Shown here one piece after another: positions 35,651 through 44,237 of a stretch of 64,000 nt of DNA; within the stretch, counting starts at the first letter, position 1, and each line of letters begins with the position of its first letter. The stretch covers positions 2,542,001 through 2,606,000 of the forward strand of contig NZ_BHGK01000001.1 of assembly GCF_003574295.1 (NCBI RefSeq), read 5' to 3'. This DNA is from Mediterraneibacter butyricigenes (GTDB taxonomy: Bacteria > Bacillota > Clostridia > Lachnospirales > Lachnospiraceae). Below the pieces are notes generated by a model. That model saw nothing but the letters and a program-made list of their open reading frames with translations, did no database searches and was not told the origin of the DNA. The position numbers and the translations under genes were made by a program.

Positions 35651-36735
35651 CAGTGCTGATAACGGGATGCTCGAAGCATTCCAAGGAGATTGTAGACTGC
35701 CTGGTGAGGAATGAGGACGGAAGAAAAGTGAATATTGTCGCAGTAAACATGGACGGAAACAAATTATTACGACATGGAACGACATATCAGTATATAGCCC
35801 CTCCGATTACGGATCCGGGCTATATTCCGTTTTTGAAGAAAGTCTGCAAGGAAACTCACACGGATATTATAATTCCGTATATTACAGCAGAATTGGAGCT
35901 TATGGCAGGGCATAAAGAAGAGTTCGGACGGATGGGAGTAAAAGTGTCTGTAGCGAGTAAAGAATCCCTGGCGATCCTGAACAATAAAGAGAAGTTCGGG
36001 GAGAAGTTTGGATGGTATATGCCGGGGCAATGTGTTACAGATGATGTCCATACCGCAAAAGTAGTATGTGAGGCACACAAAAATAAGAAAATGAAATTGT
36101 GCTGCAAGATATCTGGGAAATGCGGAGGAACAGGGTTCTGCATCGTTGATAATGAGAAAGCATACGATATCACGCTGTTTAACCGTTGCGGAGTCAACCG
36201 CTACATATCTGATCAGGATCTATACAAGATCATAGAGAACGGGAATAGGGTGATCCTTCAGGAATACGTGGAAGGGATCGACTACAGCGTGTGCGTGCTG
36301 GCGGATCACGGAAATGTGTTGGCTATGGCTGGGTATGCTGGGTTTGATATGGAATTTGGCGCGGTAGTAAACGGACAGATCATTACCAACGAGAAGGCAT
36401 TTGAAATAGCAAGAATGATTGTAAAAGAATTAGGAGTAGATGGGAACGCCTGCTTTGATTTCATTTTAGAGGGCGTGACCGGAGAGATGCTGAAAAGCAT
36501 GACTGTTGAATCCGGAATGAGAACAATGCAAACCGCTCCGGTAAAATTACTGGAATGTAATCCGAGAATCAATGCATCTATTGGATTCTGTTGGCATGCC
36601 GGAATGAACCTGGTGTATCTCCGGTGCAAACAGCTTCTGGGAGAACTGGACACGCCAGATCTTATCATTTCCCATCGGCATTTACAGGAAGGGTTAAGGA
36701 TGCAGAAATATTATGAGTCAGAATATTACATTTAA
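35638..36735 (+). CDS. ATP-grasp domain protein (carboxylate-amine ligase or CarB-like)
   Basis: 365 residues from the ATG at 35638 (AGGAGGAAAACG upstream), overlapping the decarboxylase by 13 bases. The N-terminal pre-ATP-grasp domain begins LTVLITGCSKHSKEIVDC; the ATP-grasp core includes CCKISGKCGGTGFCIV near 157-172, VILQEYVEGIDYSVCVL near 210 and the metal-binding KLLECNPRINASIGF near 315. ATP-grasp enzymes join a carboxylate to an amine through an acylphosphate. Pairing with an amine-producing decarboxylase suggests that the amine is conjugated. The acceptor is unknown. Confidence 0.85.
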   Translation: MRDLTVLITGCSKHSKEIVDCLVRNEDGRKVNIVAVNMDGNKLLRHGTTYQYIAPPITDPGYIPFLKKVCKETHTDIIIPYITAELELMAGHKEEFGRMGVKVSVASKESLAILNNKEKFGEKFGWYMPGQCVTDDVHTAKVVCEAHKNKKMKLCCKISGKCGGTGFCIVDNEKAYDITLFNRCGVNRYISDQDLYKIIENGNRVILQEYVEGIDYSVCVLADHGNVLAMAGYAGFDMEFGAVVNGQIITNEKAFEIARMIVKELGVDGNACFDFILEGVTGEMLKSMTVESGMRTMQTAPVKLLECNPRINASIGFCWHAGMNLVYLRCKQLLGELDTPDLIISHRHLQEGLRMQKYYESEYYI

Positions 36736-37438
36736 CATTTATTGCATGTCTTACATGCGACCTCATGCAATCATGACGGAAAAGGTATTTGAATACTGTA
36801 CCTACGTTGTTAGAGCTGAGGAGGAAGAGGCGTACCGGAAAGCCGGGGTAAAGAAGATTCTGGCGATACCGGAAGGCGAGGTTCACGATTTCATGTCAAC
36901 GTTCTACTGGATCATAGAAAATACTCCAGAGGACGTTATTTGCATTGTGGACGATGATGTAAAAGAAATGCTTTACCGGATGGACTATAAAGCACCGATC
37001 CGGACAAAGACCGGGGAACTGGATCAGGAAAGAGCAACGGCGGAGTGTGAGAGGATCGCACAGGTCCTATATGATCTGGATTTAGGGCTTGCCTATGACA
37101 ACCCACAACCGGCTCCGTATGTTTACCATTCCGAATGGCAGTTCAAAGCAATGCCGGGACATATCCGGTGGGTGAACAAGGCAGCATTTAAAGCCAAGTA
37201 CAATCCGGAGGATCCGGCCACCAGTGATATAGATATGGCGATGCAGGAATTACTCCTGAACAGGGTAATCTTACAGCCGGTATATTATTGCACCCAGGCA
37301 ACCATGGACACCAACGACGGATACGCAGAACCGAGATCGGTCCATGAATCCATCCAATATGCCATGATGAATAAGTGGGGGCAGTATTACGACTTTGATT
37401 TTAAGAAGAACACAGCCAGGATAAATGTACAAAGATAA
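36713..37438 (+). CDS. Glycosyltransferase-like protein, probably TET-associated glycosyltransferase (TAGT) type
   Basis: 241 residues, overlapping the ATP-grasp gene by 23 bases. A GT-A-like nucleotide-sugar site is suggested by ICIVDDDVKEM (Asp80-82, a DxD-type motif), preceded by a loop with MRPHAIM near 15-21 and followed by HIRWVNKAAF near 147 and SDIDMAMQELLLN near 169. The overall pattern resembles the TAGT family that decorates modified bases in phage DNA; this is from memory and should be checked. No TET/JBP oxygenase gene is in the window, so the acceptor is unclear. Confidence 0.6.
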   Translation: MSQNITFNIYCMSYMRPHAIMTEKVFEYCTYVVRAEEEEAYRKAGVKKILAIPEGEVHDFMSTFYWIIENTPEDVICIVDDDVKEMLYRMDYKAPIRTKTGELDQERATAECERIAQVLYDLDLGLAYDNPQPAPYVYHSEWQFKAMPGHIRWVNKAAFKAKYNPEDPATSDIDMAMQELLLNRVILQPVYYCTQATMDTNDGYAEPRSVHESIQYAMMNKWGQYYDFDFKKNTARINVQR

Positions 37439-37567
37439 CAAATGTTGGGGTATATATGCCGTGCTATTGCTGAAAATGGAAGAATGGTTACAGAACGCTT
37501 GTTCGATTCCTGGGAGAGCGGTAAGATAAAGTCAAGAAAAGAAACCACACACCAGGAGGAGAAAAAC

Positions 37568-38287
37568 ATGGGATATAATATCAAGACACCGAACGGTTAT
37601 GATCTATTTGAAATGTCTTCCATGATTCAGAAGGCAATCAGAAGATCAGACATTCCACATGCGGCATACGCAGCAAACGAACTTGGAGGGAAATACAGAA
37701 AGTACCTCTGGAAGAGATTGCTGACCGTATCTGCGGAAGACTGCTACGGGATCATGACGAAAGAAATCGTAGCATTACAGCAGGCAGACGAGTACGTAAA
37801 CAAAAAAGCGAAGATCGGAGAGACGAACGATCTGTTCATCGCAAAGGCAGTGATCTTACTGTGCATGGCACGGAAGAACCGGGATGCAGACTACGTAGCC
37901 TGTAATTTCATGTGGGGAGACAGGAACCTGACGGAAGAGGAGTTTAATCAGTTCGTTGATTATGAACAGGTGGAAAATCTGAGAATAAGAGATGCAAGCG
38001 ACATCCCTGGGTATGTATATGACGTTCATACCTGGAAAGGAAAGAGAGCTGGCAAGACGGAACTCGATATGTTCCGTGATGAACAGGAGGCACTGGCACC
38101 CCGACAGATGAACCTATTTGACTATGGAGACTGGGGCGGATATTTCGGGCACATGAAACAGGAGGGAAAACTGGACAGAAGGACAGAGAGCCGACTGGAA
38201 GAGTTCCAGAGGGGAAAGACAACAGACCCCACCAATAACGGAACCACGTGGACACCGGAAACATACGAAGCAATCAGAATGAAATAG
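37568..38287 (+). CDS. Phage protein with a RarA/MgsA C-terminal-like domain
   Basis: 239 residues; the ATG at 37568 has CAGGAGGAG upstream (longer frame from 37442 not needed). Residues ~10-130 (MIQKAIRRSDIPHAAYAANEL in part, KRLLTVSAEDCYGI, IAKAVILLCMARKNRDADYVAC in part) match the C-terminal tetramerisation-type domain of RarA/MgsA replication-repair ATPases, but the AAA+ ATPase part is missing. The C-terminal half is charged and ends in a proline/threonine-rich tail. It may interact with the host replication machinery; function unproven. Confidence 0.6.
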   Translation: MGYNIKTPNGYDLFEMSSMIQKAIRRSDIPHAAYAANELGGKYRKYLWKRLLTVSAEDCYGIMTKEIVALQQADEYVNKKAKIGETNDLFIAKAVILLCMARKNRDADYVACNFMWGDRNLTEEEFNQFVDYEQVENLRIRDASDIPGYVYDVHTWKGKRAGKTELDMFRDEQEALAPRQMNLFDYGDWGGYFGHMKQEGKLDRRTESRLEEFQRGKTTDPTNNGTTWTPETYEAIRMK

Positions 38288-38300
38288 GGAGGCGGAAACC

Positions 38301-38531
38301 ATGACGAAGAAAACAGATATCGTAAAAGAGGCAATCAAGACAGGGGACTTCAAAAAGGCATTGAGAATTGCAAAGGATTTCAGGATCAATGTGACGAAGG
38401 AACAGAGAGAGCGGATGGCGAGAGCATACGAGTGCATCGTACATCCGGAGTTTTACAGACAGATCGGGTTCGACGTCATGGAGACAATCAACTTAGGAGA
38501 ACAGACAGTGGCGCTGTTATACGGCGAATAA
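38301..38531 (+). CDS. Small phage protein preceding terminase
   Basis: 76 residues, MTKKTDIVKEAIKTGDF onward, helical; GGGAGGCGGAAACC precedes ATG. Small proteins of this type often sit just before terminase genes in Firmicute phages. No recognised domain. It is not obviously a small terminase, since a TerS-like segment is part of the next gene. Confidence 0.6.
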   Translation: MTKKTDIVKEAIKTGDFKKALRIAKDFRINVTKEQRERMARAYECIVHPEFYRQIGFDVMETINLGEQTVALLYGE

Positions 38532-38566
38532 GCTGCGAAAAATTAGATAGACATAAAAGACATTGG

Positions 38567-38611
38567 AAAGAGTCTGATATAGCCTACATGAGGCTATACC
38601 GGGCTCTTTTT
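38567..38611 (+). terminator. Hairpin with T-run ahead of terminase
   Basis: AAAGAGTCTGATATAGCC pairs with GGCTATACCGGGCTCTTTT (38591-38610) through two stems around TACATGA, then T. It lies within the late operon, so either partial termination or an RNA processing site is possible. Confidence 0.6.
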
Positions 38612-38635
38612 GCATAGCAGAAGAGAGGTGGAGGT

Positions 38636-40465
38636 GTGGCCAATGAGCAAAACTTAGTGCAGAATCGAACCCGAGCGGAAGCCGAGGAGCTGAGTCGAAA
38701 AGGCGGAATTGCATCCGGGAGGGCAAGACGTCAAAAAAGGGATCTGAGAGAGTCCATGCGGAAGATCTTGGAGCTCGGAATATCTCCCAGACAGAAAGAA
38801 CAGCTTGAAGAGTTAGGAATCAATTCTGAAGGTTGGTCCCTTGGGGATGTCATGAACATAATGGCGGTTCAGACTGCTATGAAGGGGAATGTATCAGCAA
38901 TGGCCTACTGCAGAGATACTGCCGGATATAATCCGGAGTTGCAATTACGAGAAGCACAGTTCGAATATGACAAGAAGCAGAAGTCCGGAGAGGGCGTTGA
39001 GATTGAGGACCTCTCAGACATCATAGAAAAGATATGGGGTTACGATCAGTGGCTGGCTATGCTGAATGACGGAATCCCTGTTTTGCTTACAAAGCAAGTA
39101 CCATATGTATTCGCAGATGTTCATCTGGAATACATCCGGAAGTGCCAGGATAACATGTACAACATTCTGGAAGGGGCTGTTCGATCAGGAAAGACCGTCG
39201 ATCATGTTTTGGCATTTGCGAAAGAATTATGTGACACGCCGGATAAATTCCATCTGGCGACCGGTTCGACCATGGCAAATGCGAAGCTGAATATTGGTGA
39301 TGCAAACGGATTCGGACTGGAGCACATCTTCCGGGGGCAGTGCAGATGGACATCTTACAAGGATAATGATGCATTGGCTATCCGTGGTCCATATACAAAT
39401 TTTAAAGAGAAGATCGTGATCTTTGCCGGTGGTGGCTCATCTGCCAGTTATCAGAAGATCCGAGGAAACTCGTATGGTATGTGGATCGCAACGGAGATTA
39501 ACCTACACCATGACAACACCATCAAAGAGGCTTTTAACCGTACTATCGCTTCACACAGGCGTAAAATATTCTGGGACTTGAACCCAGAACACCCGAAAGC
39601 GGCAATCTATGTAAATTACATTGATAAGTACGCAGAGAAAGCCGAAAAAGGAATACTCAAGGGCGGTTATAATTACGCCCACATGACATTGTTTGACAAT
39701 ATCAACATAACGGAAGAGAGACGGGAAGAGATCATAAGCCAGTACGATCCGGATAGTATCTGGTATATCCGGGATATTCTGGGTAAGCGATCCATTGCAG
39801 ATGGTCTGATCTACACCAAGCTGGCTACGTCGATAGCTGCCAAGGACGGCAGATTCAGGATCCCGAAAGAGATCGCACAGGCAATGGCTCAGAAGGGCGA
39901 AATAATGAGAATCAATATAGGCGTTGACTTTGGAGGAAATGGATCCGGTCACGCCTTTGTTGCGTCTGGAATAACACAGGGGTTCGATAAACTGGTCGTT
40001 TTAAAGAGCCGGAGATACGTCGAGGGAGGTTTTGATCCTGATTCAGGGGAGAAGATACTGGACGTAGATCCTAAAAAGCTGGATAAGCTGTTTATACGCT
40101 TCGTGGAAATGATTATTGCAGAGTTCGGATATGTCACGAAAGTATATGCCGATTCTGCTGAACAGGTTTTGATTCGAGGATTCAAGACAGCCCTGGCAAA
40201 GAACGGCATGGGCAACATAAAGATCGTGAACGCCGCAAAAGGCAAGATCACAGACAGAATTTTTGCTACTACGTCATTGGCAGCACAAGGCAGACTGGCG
40301 ATGACTGATGATTGCGAATCTCTGGAAGAGGCTTTTAGTATGGCTGTTTGGGATCCGAAGAGTCTTAAGCTTGATCGTTTGGATGATGGCACGAGTGACA
40401 TTGATACACTGGATGCATTTGAGTATTCGTGGGAGCGTGACATTGGAAAATATATCAGAAAATAG
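38636..40465 (+). CDS. Terminase, large subunit with a fused small-subunit-like N-terminal domain
   Basis: 609 residues from GTG (AGAGGTGGAGGT just before). Residues ~1-110 are basic and helical (GGIASGRARRQKRDLRESM, MAVQTAMKGNVSAMAYCRDTAG in part) and resemble stand-alone small terminase proteins. From ~135 the protein is a PBSX/SPP1-type large terminase: Walker A EGAVRSGKT at 179-187, a Walker-B-like segment at MWIATEIN near 282, motif III at FWDLNPEHP near 302, and the RNase H-like nuclease domain from ~425 (NIGVDFGGNGSGHAF with the first metal-binding Asp). It packages phage DNA into the procapsid. Confidence 0.92.
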   Translation: MANEQNLVQNRTRAEAEELSRKGGIASGRARRQKRDLRESMRKILELGISPRQKEQLEELGINSEGWSLGDVMNIMAVQTAMKGNVSAMAYCRDTAGYNPELQLREAQFEYDKKQKSGEGVEIEDLSDIIEKIWGYDQWLAMLNDGIPVLLTKQVPYVFADVHLEYIRKCQDNMYNILEGAVRSGKTVDHVLAFAKELCDTPDKFHLATGSTMANAKLNIGDANGFGLEHIFRGQCRWTSYKDNDALAIRGPYTNFKEKIVIFAGGGSSASYQKIRGNSYGMWIATEINLHHDNTIKEAFNRTIASHRRKIFWDLNPEHPKAAIYVNYIDKYAEKAEKGILKGGYNYAHMTLFDNINITEERREEIISQYDPDSIWYIRDILGKRSIADGLIYTKLATSIAAKDGRFRIPKEIAQAMAQKGEIMRINIGVDFGGNGSGHAFVASGITQGFDKLVVLKSRRYVEGGFDPDSGEKILDVDPKKLDKLFIRFVEMIIAEFGYVTKVYADSAEQVLIRGFKTALAKNGMGNIKIVNAAKGKITDRIFATTSLAAQGRLAMTDDCESLEEAFSMAVWDPKSLKLDRLDDGTSDIDTLDAFEYSWERDIGKYIRK

Positions 40466-40476
40466 GTGGTGATGAT

Positions 40477-41925
40477 TTGATTGCAGACATTATAAGGAGG
40501 GTGGTAGGAAAAATGTTTCCTAAACAGAATTTAGAGCGGAAGCTGGACGTGCAGATAGCAACATCCGGAGTAATGGATAATGCTATTTCTCTCTGGCTTC
40601 AAATGTATGAGAATAAGCCTCCATGGATGGGAGGAAAAGAAGCTGTCAGGACGATGAATCTTCCGGCAGCAATCGCAGAGGAGTTTTCCCGACTGATCCT
40701 GACGGAATTTGAGTTCAAGTTGGAGGGAAGTGCCAGGGCGGACTTTATCAACAAGCAGTTCCAGAATTACCTCAGCAATTTTGACAATATTGTGGAAATG
40801 TGGGGAGCACTTGGAGGGATTGTCATTAAGCCGTATGTTTCCGGACAAGATCCGGTGACCGGAAAACCGGACAAGATCCAGTTGGATTTTATCCAGGCTA
40901 ACCGATTTTACCCGACGGCTTTCAACAGCAATAAAGAGATCACAGGAGCTGTCTTTATTGATTCTAAACGTGTGGGAGATTATCTCTTTACACGCCTGGA
41001 GCATCACAACCTGGAGGGGGATCACTACACAGTAGTAAATAAAGCATACAGATCTGAGAGGTTAAACACGATGACAACCGAGGACGATCAGATCAGCGTG
41101 GAGCACCCATTCATGCAGGAAGTTCCACTGGAGACAATCGAGGAATGGGCTGGACTGGAGCCAGTAACGGAAATGGACGGGATCGAAAGACCGTTCTTTT
41201 TGTATGTAAAGGTTCCGAGAGCGAACAACATTGATCCTCATTCACCTTTGGGAGTGTCCACGTTTTCCAGAGCTGTTGAAGTGATCCAGGAAGCAGATCT
41301 TCAATACTCCAGAATCTTGTGGGAATATGAGGCGAAAGAGGCTGCTATTGATGCATCGGATGATATCTTTGATATCGACCAGAACGGGCAGCCAATTCTT
41401 CCGAGTGGTCGGGAAAGGTTATTCCGTACCTACGATATGGAGGGAAAGAACAATAATGCCATGATACAGCCGTACAGTCCGGATATCCGGGACAGTGCCA
41501 TGTTTAAGGGATTGGATGAATTACTCCGTAGAGTAGAGTTCTTGTGTGGTCTTGCTTACGGAACCCTATCCAACCCGAATCAGGTTGACCGGACAGCAAC
41601 AGAGATCAAAGCATCAAAGCAGAGATCCTATACCACGGTCAGCAATATGCAGAAAGCGTGGGACAGTGGCTTGGATGGACTGATTGAGATCATGGATATG
41701 TTGTGTGATCTGTATGATATCGTGCCGGACGGTGAGATCCAGAAGCTGTGCTCCTGGGGGGATGGCGTTCTGGAAGATACAGAGGTTGAGTATCAGAGAC
41801 GATGGGCTATGGTACTTGCTGGCAAGTTGAAGATAGAGAAATTCTACGCCTGGTACTTTGGTTGTACAGAGGAAGAGGCGAAAGGATATATCCCGGAGGA
41901 GAACACATATCCACCGGAGGAGTAG
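40477..41925 (+). CDS. Portal protein (SPP1 gp6-like)
   Basis: 482 residues, probable TTG start at 40477 after GGTGGTGATGAT; ATG at 40513 is an alternative. The pattern (MNLPAAIAEEFSRLILTEFE early in part, VDRTATEIKASKQRSY near 370) matches the Phage_portal/SPP1 family. It forms the dodecameric ring at the packaging vertex and docks the terminase encoded upstream. The acidic C-terminus (EENTYPPEE) is usual. Only nine bases separate it from the next small gene. Confidence 0.92.
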   Translation: MIADIIRRVVGKMFPKQNLERKLDVQIATSGVMDNAISLWLQMYENKPPWMGGKEAVRTMNLPAAIAEEFSRLILTEFEFKLEGSARADFINKQFQNYLSNFDNIVEMWGALGGIVIKPYVSGQDPVTGKPDKIQLDFIQANRFYPTAFNSNKEITGAVFIDSKRVGDYLFTRLEHHNLEGDHYTVVNKAYRSERLNTMTTEDDQISVEHPFMQEVPLETIEEWAGLEPVTEMDGIERPFFLYVKVPRANNIDPHSPLGVSTFSRAVEVIQEADLQYSRILWEYEAKEAAIDASDDIFDIDQNGQPILPSGRERLFRTYDMEGKNNNAMIQPYSPDIRDSAMFKGLDELLRRVEFLCGLAYGTLSNPNQVDRTATEIKASKQRSYTTVSNMQKAWDSGLDGLIEIMDMLCDLYDIVPDGEIQKLCSWGDGVLEDTEVEYQRRWAMVLAGKLKIEKFYAWYFGCTEEEAKGYIPEENTYPPEE

Positions 41926-41934
41926 GAGGACAAT

Positions 41935-42102
41935 ATGGTAATGGTAGGTAAACCGGAATATGATCCGGTTTTTTTTATGTCCATTCATCAATGCAGAGAC
42001 TGTGGATCTGATCCACCGGAATGCACGGATGAAATAAAAAGGTCATGCCCCTTTTACTATATCCGGAATGATCCGGAAGAACAGGAAGTCAGCCGATGCT
42101 GA
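41935..42102 (+). CDS. Small cysteine-rich protein between portal and minor head genes (55 residues)
   Basis: Begins MVMVGKPEYDPVFF; contains HQCRDCGSDPPEC, a later RSCPF and a final SRC, so a zinc-binding fold is likely. TAGGAGGACAAT before ATG is a strong RBS, and the stop overlaps the start of the next gene (ATGCTGA). Function unknown; it may be a structural accessory protein. Confidence 0.6.
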   Translation: MVMVGKPEYDPVFFMSIHQCRDCGSDPPECTDEIKRSCPFYYIRNDPEEQEVSRC

Positions 42103-43325
42103 CACCGGAATATCTGAACTCATGCACTGACTATCTGCTAGGCATGTATGACGCACTGAATCAATCCATAGCCGAGGATATCGCCCGTAGGATTGTAAAG
42201 ACCGGACAAATGACCGATAGTGCGAAATGGCAGATAAAACAGCTCAGGGAGAACGGAGAACTGATGGAGGACATCGTGAAGGACGTTGCCAGGATATCAG
42301 GAAAGTCGCAATCTGAGATTAAAAGACTTTTTCAGGATTCGGCAAGAACCGGTGTGCGATATGATGCACAACCACTTCTGAAAGCTGGTTATGATATCGA
42401 CCTGAAATTATCTCCGGCAATGAACCAGGTATTGGAGGCTGCCATTGCGAAAACCAATGGAGATATCCGAAACCTGACCATGACAACCGGAGCGACCACA
42501 GGAGGCTTATATATGGAGGCAACCAATCTGGCATACATGAAAGTGACTTCCGGCGGATTTTCGTACTATGAAGCAATCAGGGCGGCCATCAAACAGGCTG
42601 CGGAAGATGGAGGATATGTTTTGTATGGAAAAGGAGCCAGGACACAGCTTGACGTTGCGATCCGGAGATCTGTATTAACCGGGCTGAATCAGACGGCAGC
42701 GAATCTGACAGAATTATATGCTGAGGACATGGATGTGGAATATTACGAGACTACGGCTCATGCCGGGGCAAGACCTTCTCATGCTGAATGGCAAGGGAGG
42801 GTTTTTAAAATTCAAGGATCATCTCCAGATTATCCGAATTTCGTAGACTCGACCGGGTACGGATCAGGATCCGGACTATGTGGGTGGAACTGCCGACACA
42901 GTTTTTATCCATTCTGGCCTGGAATATCCAGTCCGGCATACTCAAAAGAGAAGTTGGCAGAATATGACCGGGCGAAATACTCATACAACGGCGATATGCT
43001 GACGGATTATGAGTGCTCCCAGATCCAGCGAAGTTATGAGAGAGATATCCGGAAGATGAAACGTGTGCTATCCAGTTATGATGCTGCTATCAGGGAATCC
43101 AGAAGCGAAGCATTGCAACAGTGCATCCAGGAAGATTTTACATCGGAGAGCGTGAAGCTGAAAAAGAAGGAAAGGGAATTGAAATCCTTCTGCAAGGAAA
43201 CCGACCGGAGCTATGACAGTGCCAGAACCCAAGTGGTGGCGTACAAAGATAGTGAAGGAAGGATTGTCAATTTTGGAAGATCCACAGCTCAAAAGGCTGT
43301 ATGGGCGAATAAAAAATCAAATTAG
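42096..43325 (+). CDS. Phage minor head protein (minor capsid protein 2 type)
   Basis: 409 residues. The N-terminal helical region (TPEYLNSCTDYLLGMYDALN in part) and the central HAGARPSHAEWQGRVF with GLCGWNCRHSFYPFWPG are typical of the Phage_min_cap2/MuF-like group found after portal genes. Such proteins are thought to be injected or to line the portal and help capsid assembly. The C-terminal helical tail contains KKKERELKSFCKETDRSYDSA. Start overlaps the preceding small gene. Confidence 0.88.
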   Translation: MLTPEYLNSCTDYLLGMYDALNQSIAEDIARRIVKTGQMTDSAKWQIKQLRENGELMEDIVKDVARISGKSQSEIKRLFQDSARTGVRYDAQPLLKAGYDIDLKLSPAMNQVLEAAIAKTNGDIRNLTMTTGATTGGLYMEATNLAYMKVTSGGFSYYEAIRAAIKQAAEDGGYVLYGKGARTQLDVAIRRSVLTGLNQTAANLTELYAEDMDVEYYETTAHAGARPSHAEWQGRVFKIQGSSPDYPNFVDSTGYGSGSGLCGWNCRHSFYPFWPGISSPAYSKEKLAEYDRAKYSYNGDMLTDYECSQIQRSYERDIRKMKRVLSSYDAAIRESRSEALQQCIQEDFTSESVKLKKKERELKSFCKETDRSYDSARTQVVAYKDSEGRIVNFGRSTAQKAVWANKKSN

Positions 43326-43335
43326 GAGGTCAACT

Positions 43336-43605
43336 ATGATTATCACAGGAATGGCTCACTTCGAGAGTGTAGCACAGAAGAAACTCGTTGAATGGTACCA
43401 CAAGAACAGACCGGAGGTTCAGATCGACCTTGGAAACGTATTCGTGGTATGGTCATGCAAAACACTCCAGAATTACAAGTGCCTTGCATCTACGACTATC
43501 AGCGGAGATGGCATCTATGCTGAGTACACCTATAACGGGGACAAGCAGGAACTCTACGAAGATGTATACGGTAAAATAACTAATACATGCCATACAGAAG
43601 AATAG
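43336..43605 (+). CDS. DUF6275-like small phage protein
   Basis: 89 residues from the ATG at 43336 (TAGGAGGTCAACT upstream); a longer frame from 43213 lies inside the previous gene. The segment VFVVWSCKTLQNYKCLAST and the YAEYTYNGDKQELYEDVY stretch resemble DUF6275 proteins of Firmicute phages. Function unknown. It is a small insertion between head genes. Confidence 0.65.
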   Translation: MIITGMAHFESVAQKKLVEWYHKNRPEVQIDLGNVFVVWSCKTLQNYKCLASTTISGDGIYAEYTYNGDKQELYEDVYGKITNTCHTEE

Positions 43606-43618
43606 GAGGTACAAGACC

Positions 43619-43930
43619 ATGAAGAAACTATTTATTTCTCAGCCGATGAAAGGAAAGTCTGATGCAGACATCCTGGCAGAACGCCAGAAAGCTATCAAGA
43701 GTGCAGAAGAGAAGATCGGAGAGCCAGTAGAGGTTATTGATTCTTTCTTCCAGGAAGCTCCGGTAGATGCAAAGCCACTCTGGTTCCTTGGAAAATCCCT
43801 GGAACTTCTGGCTGGTGCTGACATTGCCTACTTTGCGAAAGGCTGGCAGGATGCCAGAGGATGCAAGATCGAAAATACATGTGCTATTGAGTACGGTATT
43901 CCGGTCATTGAAGATTACACAGCAGAGTAG
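43619..43930 (+). CDS. DUF4406-family nucleoside 2-deoxyribosyltransferase-like protein
   Basis: 103 residues with the family start KLFISQPMKGKSD and later LGKSLELLAGADIAYFAKGW, ARGCKIENTCAIEYGIPVIE. The fold is related to nucleoside 2-deoxyribosyltransferases; phage members may act on nucleotides or bases, but activity is unproven. AGGAGGTACAAGACC precedes ATG. It and the preceding gene are accessory insertions between head genes. Confidence 0.8.
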   Translation: MKKLFISQPMKGKSDADILAERQKAIKSAEEKIGEPVEVIDSFFQEAPVDAKPLWFLGKSLELLAGADIAYFAKGWQDARGCKIENTCAIEYGIPVIEDYTAE

Positions 43931-44237
43931 AAAGGCGGTGATCCTGATATCTCCCACCTATGGGTGAAATAGGCGGAGGATAAGGCGATCAACGTAACAG
44001 GATGAACAAATATCCACATAACCGAATAAAACGCATACACGAGGCGATACGAAGCTCTCATGTATAGATTTGGAAAAGGATTGTCAATAAAAGGCGGTCC
44101 TTTTCTTTTGCCCTGTGATATGGCATATAAACTGTCTCCTTCTCTTGCGTGCGGAGATATAAATGCACGATAGCAGTGCCGGAGTGAACCGGAATCTAAA
44201 CGAAATCAGCGAAAAGAAGAAAGGAAGGTAAGTAGAA
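43931..44237 (+). other. Non-coding gap between head genes, with a hairpin and one doubtful mini-ORF
   Basis: GAAAAGGA (44073-44080) pairs with TCCTTTTC (44098-44105) ahead of TTTTG, a possible terminator. A 21-codon frame (44002-44067, starting MNKYPHNRIKRI) has a poor RBS and is not called as a gene. Nothing else clear is seen. Confidence 0.4.

Noticed and set aside
44002-44067. 21-codon mini-ORF between head genes
   Set aside because: Poor RBS and no recognised family; mentioned only in the gap description.
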